Positions 8,918-16,540 of a stretch of 33,371 nt of DNA are shown in pieces. The first letter of the stretch is position 1, and every line of letters begins with the position of its first letter. Position numbers and translations under genes: made by a program. This DNA comes from Pedobacter sp. Lineage in GTDB: Bacteria > Bacteroidota > Bacteroidia > Sphingobacteriales > Sphingobacteriaceae. The DNA is taken from positions 1-33,371 of the forward strand of contig JAPSHM010000007.1 in the NCBI GenBank assembly GCA_031179845.1, given 5' to 3'. The notes beneath the pieces were generated by a model, which had not been told where the DNA came from, searched no databases, and saw nothing but the letters and a program-made list of their open reading frames with translations.

Positions 8918-10056
8918 TAGTATTCGCTCCAAACCACTCTTTTAATGTAATCAACATAGCTTATGATAATACGAACCACCTTATCGGAAACATTTGGCAT
9001 TGAGTAATCAGCCACTCTCCTAAAATTTCGATCCGCTCCCCGTTTTTGGTAAGACAATTGCGTCAAACCCTGCAAAATTCGCTGCGGATTCATTCCTACC
9101 ATCATTACTGACGCTTCTTCCATGGCTTCCGGACGTTCATGGGCATCCCGCAAATTAAGTGCAGGAAAGTTCAATGTTGAAGATTCTTCAGATATTGTAC
9201 CGCTATCAGACAATACGGCATAGGATCTCATTTGTAAAGCGTTGTAATCATTAAAGCCCATCGGTTTAAGGAATTGAACTTCGGGCCTCATCGCTATCTT
9301 TTTAGACTCAATCATATTCCTCGTTCGGGGATGGGTACTTACGATAATCGGATACTTGTATCTCTCAGCGATTAAGTTTAAAGCATCCATTAAACTGGTA
9401 AAATTCTTCTCACTGCTTATATTTTCTTCCCGATGCGAAGATACCACAAAGTACTTCTGATCTTCCAGATCCAATCGACTTAAGATATTAGAACTTTCAA
9501 TCTGAGGCATATAATGATTTAAGACCTCAAACATAGGAGATCCAGTTTTGATAATTCTATCCGGCGGCAATCCCTCACGCAAAAGGTACTCCCGGGCAAT
9601 AGAGCTGTAAGTAAGGTTCACATCAGAAATATGGTCTACAATCTTTCGATTTGTTTCTTCAGGTACCCGCTGATCAAAACAACGATTACCAGCCTCCATG
9701 TGGAAGATCGGGATATGTCGTTTTTTTGCTGGAATTGCACACAGGCAGGAATTTGTATCGCCCAAGATCAAAAAGGCATCTGGCTGCTCGGACTCCAATA
9801 ACGGGTCAATTTTGATCAGGATTTGGCCTACAGTTTCCGTCGCAGTTTTGCCCGCAGCATTTAAAAAAAAGTCAGGTTTGCGAATCGCAAGATCATCAAA
9901 AAAGATCTGATTCAGCTCATAATCGTAATTTTGACCAGTGTGAACGACAACATGTTCAATCGCTTCTGAAGCGTCTAAAGCCGCCATTACCCTTGCTAAT
10001 CTGATAATCTCGGGGCGGGTACCAACAACCGTCATCACTTTTAACTTCTCTTTCAT
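8917..10056 (-). CDS. fnlC: UDP-GlcNAc 2-epimerase family, CapG/FnlC (UDP-L-FucNAc formation)
   Basis: This 379-residue protein is a WecB-like non-hydrolysing 2-epimerase. Visible motifs are VVGTRPEIIRLARV at the N-terminus, HTGQNYD, the GDTNS segment, HMEAGNR with the catalytic-region Glu, and VSSHREEN in the second domain. In the CapE/F/G (FnlA/B/C) route it does the last step, C2 epimerisation of UDP-2-acetamido-2,6-dideoxy-L-talose (UDP-L-PneNAc) to UDP-L-FucNAc. Its start lies 13 bases after the fnlB stop and its stop overlaps wbuB. The order fnlA, fnlB, fnlC, wbuB makes this more likely than a WecB for ManNAc. Confidence 0.93.
   Translation of the reverse strand: MKEKLKVMTVVGTRPEIIRLARVMAALDASEAIEHVVVHTGQNYDYELNQIFFDDLAIRKPDFFLNAAGKTATETVGQILIKIDPLLESEQPDAFLILGDTNSCLCAIPAKKRHIPIFHMEAGNRCFDQRVPEETNRKIVDHISDVNLTYSSIAREYLLREGLPPDRIIKTGSPMFEVLNHYMPQIESSNILSRLDLEDQKYFVVSSHREENISSEKNFTSLMDALNLIAERYKYPIIVSTHPRTRNMIESKKIAMRPEVQFLKPMGFNDYNALQMRSYAVLSDSGTISEESSTLNFPALNLRDAHERPEAMEEASVMMVGMNPQRILQGLTQLSYQKRGADRNFRRVADYSMPNVSDKVVRIIISYVDYIKRVVWSEY
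8927..8930 (-). promoter_or_regulatory. Shine-Dalgarno site deciding the wbuB GTG start
   Basis: On the minus strand GGAG sits 9 bases before the GTG at 8917, within the end of fnlC. It supports GTG 8917 over the TTG at 8932, which would overlap the Shine-Dalgarno site itself. Confidence 0.5.
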
Positions 10057-10069
10057 TGATAATTTCTAT

Positions 10070-11191
10070 CTAAACTTCTTCAAAATAAGTGTCAGGATCC
10101 CTCGCATCATAAAACTCGTTGATCCAAAAATTGGTGTATAATTCTTCGTCACCGATATTTTTAATATTATGTGTATACCAAATGGGCATATCGACATAAG
10201 AAGGCTCATCACCATCGAGGTGAAAGTTCAAAACTTCTTCAGTTCCAATTCTCCTCAATTGAATTAATGCTTTACCTTTAATTACAGCGAATCTTTCAAT
10301 TTTTCTTGTATGATAATGATTTCCCCTGGTCACTCCCGGCACTGTTGTAGAAAAAGAAACTTGTCCGCCAACATTCAGGCGTATGATTTCAACAAATGCT
10401 CCCCTGGAATCCATATGCTGTACAAATTTAATAGGATTATGCGATTTGATGTCAATATAGCTTCTGAAAGTATTAAATAAACTAACCTCAAATTGCGTAC
10501 CTAATTCAGGAATTATACCTGATTCAAAATATTGTTCTTTAAACCGTTCTAGTGAGGTTAAAATTTCTGAAACATTATCAACAGAGGTATGGGGAATCAA
10601 AAATAACGGGTTACCTGATTTACTCCTAATTACATCTAATATTACTTTTACTAGTTCATTTATATAAATCAGCCTAACTTCACCATCAACATCAATAGTT
10701 GGTTGTTCATTGTGTGTAAGCTGATGTGAAAAAGTAGCGATAAAAGAATTATAGTACGGACGTCCAAAAGGACCGAATACATTAGGAATTACCAAACCCG
10801 TAAAAGTACCCTTTGCAGCTAACGCCCACTTGGCAAGCAACTCCCTCCCTTCTTTTTTGCTCTTACCATACAGATTGTTCCTTTCCTCCTGTGATGAAGA
10901 AGAAAAAATTACGTGAGCTTTACTTCCAGTTCTCTCAAGTGCATTAATCAGTTGCTTTACCAATCCAATATTTGTCTGGTAAAGTACCTCAGGATTATCA
11001 TGCCTGTTCATTGCTGCTAGGTGAACAATTACGTCACACTGGCTCACAAAAGATTCCAATTTTTGCTCGTCTTTGAAACTATCAATGTGATATGGAACCC
11101 TTTCAAACTCATTAGGAAATAGGGCAACTGTATTGAACAAATGTTGTCCAACAAATCCTTTTTGACCTGTAATACCTACTTTAATTTTCAT
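10070..11191 (-). CDS. fnlB: CapF/FnlB bifunctional 3-epimerase/4-reductase
   Basis: The 373-residue protein has the CapF arrangement: an SDR domain (GITGQKGFVGQHLFN from about residue 7, catalytic YGKSK near residue 130) and a C-terminal cupin (from about residue 250) with the metal-site cluster NHYHTRKIE and a late HNIKN histidine. In the known UDP-L-FucNAc pathway the cupin epimerises C3 and the SDR domain reduces C4 with NADPH. Length matches CapF (about 370). It follows the small cupin gene after a 10-base gap. Confidence 0.93.
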   Translation of the reverse strand: MKIKVGITGQKGFVGQHLFNTVALFPNEFERVPYHIDSFKDEQKLESFVSQCDVIVHLAAMNRHDNPEVLYQTNIGLVKQLINALERTGSKAHVIFSSSSQEERNNLYGKSKKEGRELLAKWALAAKGTFTGLVIPNVFGPFGRPYYNSFIATFSHQLTHNEQPTIDVDGEVRLIYINELVKVILDVIRSKSGNPLFLIPHTSVDNVSEILTSLERFKEQYFESGIIPELGTQFEVSLFNTFRSYIDIKSHNPIKFVQHMDSRGAFVEIIRLNVGGQVSFSTTVPGVTRGNHYHTRKIERFAVIKGKALIQLRRIGTEEVLNFHLDGDEPSYVDMPIWYTHNIKNIGDEELYTNFWINEFYDARDPDTYFEEV

Positions 11192-11201
11192 CTAATAATT
11201 T

Positions 11202-11627
11202 TTACGCTATGAAATAATCTACAGGAAACAAATAATCATCATTCTTGGCATGTTCAATAGGATAGTCTCCAAACACAACCAATTCAGAATTAGCTGATAT
11301 TGCTCTTAAACTGGTAGCAAAACCTGCGGGTACATGTAAAATAGAATCTTCTTCCGCATTCATTATTATTTTTGTGGGTTTTAAAAGTGCATCAGGTGCT
11401 TCCCAATTGTCGATTTCTATGAGATTAATTTCAAATGCACCTTTACAAACATGAAACCAACGTTGTTCTATCCTGTGTCCTCGCCAACCTCTAGTGATTG
11501 AAGAATCATGATGTAAAACCCGATAAAAACGCTTTACCTGAGTCATGTCAAAGTCATTGAAATAAAAAATAGTCCCACGTTTATCACTATGATGCCCACC
11601 GCCTATTATTTGATATTCATTTTTCAT
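11202..11627 (-). CDS. Stand-alone cupin, WxcM/FdtA-like sugar isomerase or epimerase
   Basis: This 141-residue single-domain cupin resembles the WxcM-like C-terminal domain and dTDP-4-keto-sugar 3,5-epimerase/3,4-isomerase families (HHDSSITRGWRGHRIEQRWFHV, HVPAGFATSLRAIS). It overlaps the end of fnlA by one base (TAATG) and precedes fnlB by 10 bases, so it sits inside the UDP-L-FucNAc operon although FnlB already has its own cupin. Possible roles are a helper epimerase for the FnlA product, or making a side product from the 4-keto sugar. The reaction is not known; the family call is by motif only. Confidence 0.7.
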   Translation of the reverse strand: MKNEYQIIGGGHHSDKRGTIFYFNDFDMTQVKRFYRVLHHDSSITRGWRGHRIEQRWFHVCKGAFEINLIEIDNWEAPDALLKPTKIIMNAEEDSILHVPAGFATSLRAISANSELVVFGDYPIEHAKNDDYLFPVDYFIA

Positions 11628-12661
11628 TAACCGACGTACTGCACACCAGACATATCTCCAAATACTTCCTCCTTAATTAAGGGTAGATCAGCCAATAGCT
11701 TTTTCATTCCGTCTACACCTTGCTGCTTAGTATTATGTGAATGATAATCTTCAATTGTAGAAATGTCAACCTCTCCTTCCGAAAAATACTGAGCATAATT
11801 TAAATCACGATTATCTGCAGGGATACGGTAAAATTCACCCATATCTTCTGCTTTAACCATTTCTTCACGTGTACATAAAGTTTCATAAAGTTTTTCTCCA
11901 TGCCTAGTTCCGATAATTTTAATTTCATTTTCAGCTTTGCAAAGTTCTTTCAAAGCTTGAGCTAAATCACCGATAGTTCCAGCAGGTGCCTTATTTACAA
12001 ATAAATCGCCAGGCTTCGCATGCTCAAAAGCGAATAATACTAAATCGACGGCATCTTCCAACGACATCAAAAAACGCGTCATGTTTGGATCAGTGATCGT
12101 TAAGGGTTGTCCAGATTGGATTTGTTTTAAAAACAGTGGAATTACAGACCCTCTGGAGGCCATCACATTACCGTACCGTGTCAAGCATACTGTAGTACTT
12201 TTAGAATCTCTTGATGCCGCAATAGCTACTTTTTCCATCAATGCCTTAGAAATTCCCATTGCATTGATTGGGTAAGCAGCCTTATCTGTACTTAAACAGA
12301 TCACTTTTTCAACTTGGTTTGAAATAGCAGCTGAAATTACGTTCTGAGTTCCAAATACATTTGTTTTGGTAGCTTCAATTGGAAAGAACTCGCAAGAAGG
12401 AACTTGTTTTAAAGCTGCGGCATGAAATACATAATCAACACCATGCATTGCTCTCTCTACACTGTGAATATCTCTTACATCACCGATATAAAATTTAAGC
12501 TTATCATTTTTCAGCAAATTACGCATGTCATCCTGCTTCTTTTCATCACGAGAAAAAATACGGATTTCATTGAAGTGATCCGTATGAAGAAACCTATTTA
12601 ATACTGCATTACCAAAGGAGCCTGTGCCCCCAGTGATCAATAATATTTTGTCTTTAAACAT
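11627..12661 (-). CDS. fnlA: CapE/FnlA UDP-GlcNAc 4,6-dehydratase/5-epimerase
   Basis: This 344-residue soluble extended SDR has the cofactor motif TGGTGSFG (10-17) and the Ser-Met-Lys-type active site in LSTDKAAYPINAMGISK (Ser124, Asp126, Lys127, Met135, Lys139). CapE/FnlA enzymes dehydrate UDP-GlcNAc at C4-C6 and invert C5 to the L-series 4-keto sugar, the first step to UDP-L-FucNAc. A short ORF ends one base before its ATG, and a 256-base upstream gap contains a likely -7 box, so transcription of the fnl block may also start there. Confidence 0.93.
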   Translation of the reverse strand: MFKDKILLITGGTGSFGNAVLNRFLHTDHFNEIRIFSRDEKKQDDMRNLLKNDKLKFYIGDVRDIHSVERAMHGVDYVFHAAALKQVPSCEFFPIEATKTNVFGTQNVISAAISNQVEKVICLSTDKAAYPINAMGISKALMEKVAIAASRDSKSTTVCLTRYGNVMASRGSVIPLFLKQIQSGQPLTITDPNMTRFLMSLEDAVDLVLFAFEHAKPGDLFVNKAPAGTIGDLAQALKELCKAENEIKIIGTRHGEKLYETLCTREEMVKAEDMGEFYRIPADNRDLNYAQYFSEGEVDISTIEDYHSHNTKQQGVDGMKKLLADLPLIKEEVFGDMSGVQYVG

Positions 12662-12886
12662 CTTAAATTATTTTAAAGCTTTGTTTGTAATCAAACCTTT
12701 TTCCGCAATGTAAGCAGGATGTGGCCTGTCCAACCCGGACACTAATTCCAATTAAACAATTCAAAAGGAGGCCAGTTAAATAATAATTCCAATAATCACA
12801 CCCCTTTTTCATCAAATACGATGCTGGAATCCGTCTCCATCGTACAGTACCTACGGACGGTATGTTCTGTTTGTTCCAAAACGTCA
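12662..12886 (-). promoter_or_regulatory. Candidate structured leader of fnlA
   Basis: Between the -7 box at 12887-12894 and fnlA lie several inverted repeats: GTTTG/CAAAC with a 4-base loop (12683-12696), TGTCC/GGACA with a 5-base loop (12727-12741), TGGCCT/AGGCCA (12722-12727 with 12769-12774) and CCGTC/GACGG (12831-12835 with 12856-12860). No known riboswitch class is recognised. The region is less AT-rich than the genes on its upstream side. Confidence 0.3.
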
Positions 12887-12887
12887 C
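12663..12887 (-). CDS. Uncertain small ORF ahead of fnlA (hypothetical, possible gene remnant)
   Basis: A 74-codon frame starts with GTG, or with ATG at 12812 for 49 residues, and stops one base before the fnlA ATG, the tight junction seen throughout this operon. It has a hydrophobic stretch (YYLTGLLLNCLIGISV) and a CLHCGK zinc-knuckle-like pair near the end. I do not recognise a family. The GTG overlaps a likely -7 promoter box, so the long form is unlikely. It may be a real small protein, the 3' remnant of a lost gene whose end was kept for coupling with fnlA, or an accidental frame. Confidence 0.25.
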   Translation of the reverse strand: MTFWNKQNIPSVGTVRWRRIPASYLMKKGCDYWNYYLTGLLLNCLIGISVRVGQATSCLHCGKRFDYKQSFKII

Positions 12888-12894
12888 AAATATA
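12887..12894 (-). promoter_or_regulatory. Likely Bacteroidota -7 promoter box for the fnl block
   Basis: The minus strand reads TATATTTG here, an exact match to TAnnTTTG, in the AT-rich gap after the GT4 gene. A TTTG lies upstream but at 27 bases, longer than the usual 19-21, so only the -7 part is supported. The start point would be about 220 bases before fnlA. Confidence 0.4.
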
Positions 12895-12917
12895 ATGAAT
12901 ATAATAATAAACAGTAG

Positions 12918-14135
12918 TCAGCAAATATTCAATAGGGTTTTATAAAGATTAATATACTCGTTAAATTTTTTGTTTCTATCGTACAACTCTTCCGCTTTTC
13001 TTCTACAGTTTTCAGAATAGACTGCTTTGCCTTTATCTTTAATAATGACTACTTTTCGACACAATGCACCAACGTCAGTCTTTGGCACAACAAAACCTGT
13101 ATCGTCACACACCGATTCAACACTACCACCAGTTTCAAAAGTAATAACGGGAGTACCACAAGCTAGTGCCTCAAGATTCGTAGTAGGAAAAGTGTCTTCC
13201 AGAGTAGGATTTACAAAGACATCCGCCGCTGAATAAAGATTTGCTAATTCTGCAAGATTTTCGGTTCTCAAAATACCTACCATCGAAGATGGCAAGGCGT
13301 TTCTTTGTTTTTGCGATATCCCAACTAAAACTATAATAGCATCTGAAGGTAACATATCATTTAATTCGATGAAATATTTTAGTCCCTTACGTCCATTCCA
13401 ATTACTTGCTACCCCCAGTATCATAAATGGTTTTGTAATATTGTACTTACTTCTGGTTTTGTAACTAAGAACATTAGGCTTGAATACATCTATATCAATA
13501 CCATTTTGTATAACTCGGATAGGATAGTCTTTTAAAAATGATTCTTTAACAAGGTTTCCTAACCAGTATGACACAGGGACGATCGTCAAGTTTTCTACAC
13601 CGTTAAAAATCTCTTTCTTTCTATTGTAATTAAAACTACTTTTATCAAAAAATAAGGCTTTCGGATATTCGTGTAATTGCGGGCAATTGTAACATTCAGT
13701 TTTCCACTTTTCGCAGTTTACAAATTCAAAATGCGCACAGCGTCCGGTAAATGGCCAACAATCATGCAAGGTCCAAATCACGGGTCTCTTCCTAGTCTTT
13801 AGATATTTAAATAAAATATCAATATTGATATAATATCCGTGTAAATTATGTAAATGTATTATATCAGGATTGATCTTCGTAATATGATCGATTAATTTTT
13901 TGGTAGCATTTTTTGAGGAAAAAGAATGATTATCGAATAATCTAGTTTGCAAAACATGTTTATAAATATCTAGTTTAGTACCTATTTTTATTACAGTAGA
14001 CTTGCTTGGCAAATTATTTCTTGCATATACAATAAAACTTAGCCCATTGTTGTCAATTACTTTTTCGCCAATGTGCCCTGCGATCCTACCAACAGAACCA
14101 GTATTTATTCGGGAGCTTATTTGTAAAATTTTCAT
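12918..14135 (-). CDS. GT4-family glycosyltransferase (WcaC/WcaL-like)
   Basis: The 405-residue GT-B protein has the N-terminal start MKILQISSRINTGSVGRIAG and the family-typical middle block TLHDCWPFTGRCAHF followed by several spaced cysteines ending in CYNCP (residues about 120-152), which suggests a bound metal or a structural disulfide. The donor domain shows NGIDIDVFKP, VASNWNGRKGLKYF and the EALACGTPVI loop with the conserved Glu. Such enzymes are retaining transferases using UDP- or GDP-sugars; donor and acceptor are unknown. It starts 3 bases after wzy. Base composition is AT-rich like wzy and wzx. Confidence 0.88.
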   Translation of the reverse strand: MKILQISSRINTGSVGRIAGHIGEKVIDNNGLSFIVYARNNLPSKSTVIKIGTKLDIYKHVLQTRLFDNHSFSSKNATKKLIDHITKINPDIIHLHNLHGYYINIDILFKYLKTRKRPVIWTLHDCWPFTGRCAHFEFVNCEKWKTECYNCPQLHEYPKALFFDKSSFNYNRKKEIFNGVENLTIVPVSYWLGNLVKESFLKDYPIRVIQNGIDIDVFKPNVLSYKTRSKYNITKPFMILGVASNWNGRKGLKYFIELNDMLPSDAIIVLVGISQKQRNALPSSMVGILRTENLAELANLYSAADVFVNPTLEDTFPTTNLEALACGTPVITFETGGSVESVCDDTGFVVPKTDVGALCRKVVIIKDKGKAVYSENCRRKAEELYDRNKKFNEYINLYKTLLNIC

Positions 14136-14138
14136 TAA

Positions 14139-15323
14139 TTATAGATTACTTCGTTTTAACGGAAAATATGATATGACAATAATGAATACCGTGAATATAT
14201 ACGGAAAAAGAATTACAAGCTCACCGAAAAAATAATTCCCAAAAAACGGTGTAAATATTGCCTTTTGCAGCATTGCTAATAAAATAATCCAATAAGTTCT
14301 TTTCAATGTCAAGTTATAAATATAAGACAAGGACAAACCTAACAAGAATGGAAAAAAAACTATTCCAAATATTTTATAATCATGGTAAAAACCGTACAAA
14401 TAAGTCCTAGCATTGAACACCTCCAATTGGTCAATATTAATTATAGCAAAATTATCTTTAATACCAAGTAAAGACCACAATGGAGAAAATGTCGCATTGC
14501 CACATAAGTGATAATCAAAATCGCTTAAGATAAGATCATTCAAATTGGCGTAACAAGTAGCTATATAGGTATAAAATATACTAAATAGTGGATTCGATGT
14601 TGTATTCATGATTACCGATTCCGCATTTACTCTTAACAACATAATACCACTAAACATAATAATCAGGATTGAGCTGGCCACAAAAATCACCCGCGACTTT
14701 ATAACATTATACCTAGAATAGATAAATAAAAAAGAAAGAATATATAGAATAAGATCCCCCCTAGAGATTTTAAAAAAGAGGGAGATCGCAATGACTATCA
14801 AAATTATCCCTAAGTCCCATAAGCTATTTTTCTTGGAGTTTTGAATGTTGAAAAAACTCAAAACAGCAACAAATGGCAAGAACAGAGTACCATAATGAAC
14901 ACCAGGAATACCTCCGCCTACTTCTGATTTAAGATCTGAGGAGCCGACATCAGACAGGGAAAACACATACATACCTCCGTGTACCCATTCTAACAGGAAA
15001 CACAACAAACTAATTATAAACAACAATCTTGTAATAAGAATGAGATTAAAGTTATAATCTTTACCTTTTATGGCCAGAGCTCTTGTTGCCTTCAATTTCA
15101 GAAAAAAGCAGGATCCAATCCAAAAAGAAATTGAGCTAAGGAGAACCACAAAATACATTTCTTTCGACCATTTCGACATGAAATCACTGTAGTCAACACA
15201 AGAAATTGCACATGAAACAAACCAAATAGATAGAAATATAGACGCAGGATGAAATATATCCTTTGTATAAAAGAAAAAAAATGATAATTCAATAACCAAT
15301 AAAATAATAAAAATCCAACTCAT
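14139..15323 (-). CDS. wzy: Wzy-type O-antigen/oligosaccharide repeat-unit polymerase
   Basis: This 394-residue protein is almost wholly hydrophobic with roughly 10-12 membrane segments, and it has a long polar loop in the C-terminal half (about residues 265-315, near NPLFSIFYTYIATCYANLNDL and ICRY-free loops), as in Wzy proteins. Sequence similarity between Wzy proteins is low, so the call rests on topology and place: its ATG overlaps the wzx stop by 4 bases (ATGA) and a GT follows. It would join lipid-linked repeat units at the periplasmic face of the inner membrane. The gene is clearly AT-rich, as strain-specific wzy genes usually are. Confidence 0.8.
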   Translation of the reverse strand: MSWIFIILLVIELSFFFFYTKDIFHPASIFLSIWFVSCAISCVDYSDFMSKWSKEMYFVVLLSSISFWIGSCFFLKLKATRALAIKGKDYNFNLILITRLLFIISLLCFLLEWVHGGMYVFSLSDVGSSDLKSEVGGGIPGVHYGTLFLPFVAVLSFFNIQNSKKNSLWDLGIILIVIAISLFFKISRGDLILYILSFLFIYSRYNVIKSRVIFVASSILIIMFSGIMLLRVNAESVIMNTTSNPLFSIFYTYIATCYANLNDLILSDFDYHLCGNATFSPLWSLLGIKDNFAIINIDQLEVFNARTYLYGFYHDYKIFGIVFFPFLLGLSLSYIYNLTLKRTYWIILLAMLQKAIFTPFFGNYFFGELVILFPYIFTVFIIVISYFPLKRSNL

Positions 15324-16540
15324 ACCTCTTTCGCATAACTTATCTTTCTTGAGAAATACAATGCAGAGGTAACTGTCAATAAAGAGATTAATGTATAAAA
15401 CAAATTTTTCAGAAAGATCAGCCTATCTAAAGATACTTTTTCTTTCAAGATGATGAATAACAATATAAAGTAAATGGAAGTACAAAATATATTTATAACT
15501 AATAGTATTTTTCTTTTGTCGATTGAATGTAAGTAATGGTTGAATATAGGTAAGCATGAGAATGGTATTGCACCAATCAATATATCCTTCATTTGTGCGG
15601 TGTAGGATACATATTGGGGAATTATTAATTTTACAAAAGATGGCAATAAAAAGTAGCTTATTAATACAAATATGCAAATTATCAACGTCAACTTTAAGCC
15701 CTCGATAAACACATATCTAAAAGACCTAGTTTGAACTATCTTATTCATGATCATTTCTGTGTAGTTTACTGCAAAAATATTAAATACACTAAATACAAAC
15801 ATTATAACGCTAAACACACCTAAAACTTCCAACCCCCAATACCCTTCAATGAAAAATCGATCCCCAATTGTCGAGAAAAATGTTACACCAGCTGATACAA
15901 ATAAAACTATCCCACTATTAAATAACCTTTTTAGAATAATTAATCCTCTGATTTTACGGAATTCTATTTTCAGGCCATATTGGTTTTTAACAATTAGGAA
16001 ACAAATTAAATGCCCGAAGAAACCACCAATAATTAGTCCTAAAATCCCCCAAATAAACAGACCGATAATTTGAAAAACGATTGGTAAAAGATTAACTATT
16101 AATGAAATATTGATAAACTTTGATTTTACGTTCTCAGCTCTATAAAAAACACGATAAATCATTATCAATGTATTTAAAAATCCTGAAAAATAAAATGTAC
16201 AATAAAACCAAAAATCATCAAAGGTGTAAAAAAACCAAAATATTACGAACACCAAAGAGAAAAACATAGAGGAAAAATACGCAATCCCAAATATTTCCGT
16301 TCGGCGCAATTGACTATTACTATTTGGAAGATGCCGATCTAAACCAAATCGAATTCCAAAGTGAGAAAAACTAAACGACTGAAATATAGATTTCCCTAAT
16401 GTCACACTCCCTAAATCTCGACTATTTAAATACTTTATGGTCAAAATATTTAAAATTAAATTAAAAACAACACTAAAATAACTTATTACGAGATATCTTA
16501 ATATATTACTCTTGAAATGCCTAGTTAAAAAATCTTTCAT
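15320..16540 (-). CDS. wzx: Wzx-type repeat-unit flippase
   Basis: This 406-residue membrane protein has about 12 hydrophobic segments and a polysaccharide-biosynthesis (MOP superfamily) N-terminus: a first helix after SNILRYLVISYF, then the segment NSRDLGSVTLGKSIFQS where family members align the second helix. It would flip undecaprenyl-linked repeat units across the inner membrane. It overlaps the upstream KpsS-like gene by 20 bases and wzy by 4. Base composition is strongly AT-rich. It is somewhat short compared with E. coli Wzx (about 415-490) but complete. Confidence 0.85.
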   Translation of the reverse strand: MKDFLTRHFKSNILRYLVISYFSVVFNLILNILTIKYLNSRDLGSVTLGKSIFQSFSFSHFGIRFGLDRHLPNSNSQLRRTEIFGIAYFSSMFFSLVFVIFWFFYTFDDFWFYCTFYFSGFLNTLIMIYRVFYRAENVKSKFINISLIVNLLPIVFQIIGLFIWGILGLIIGGFFGHLICFLIVKNQYGLKIEFRKIRGLIILKRLFNSGIVLFVSAGVTFFSTIGDRFFIEGYWGLEVLGVFSVIMFVFSVFNIFAVNYTEMIMNKIVQTRSFRYVFIEGLKLTLIICIFVLISYFLLPSFVKLIIPQYVSYTAQMKDILIGAIPFSCLPIFNHYLHSIDKRKILLVINIFCTSIYFILLFIILKEKVSLDRLIFLKNLFYTLISLLTVTSALYFSRKISYAKEV

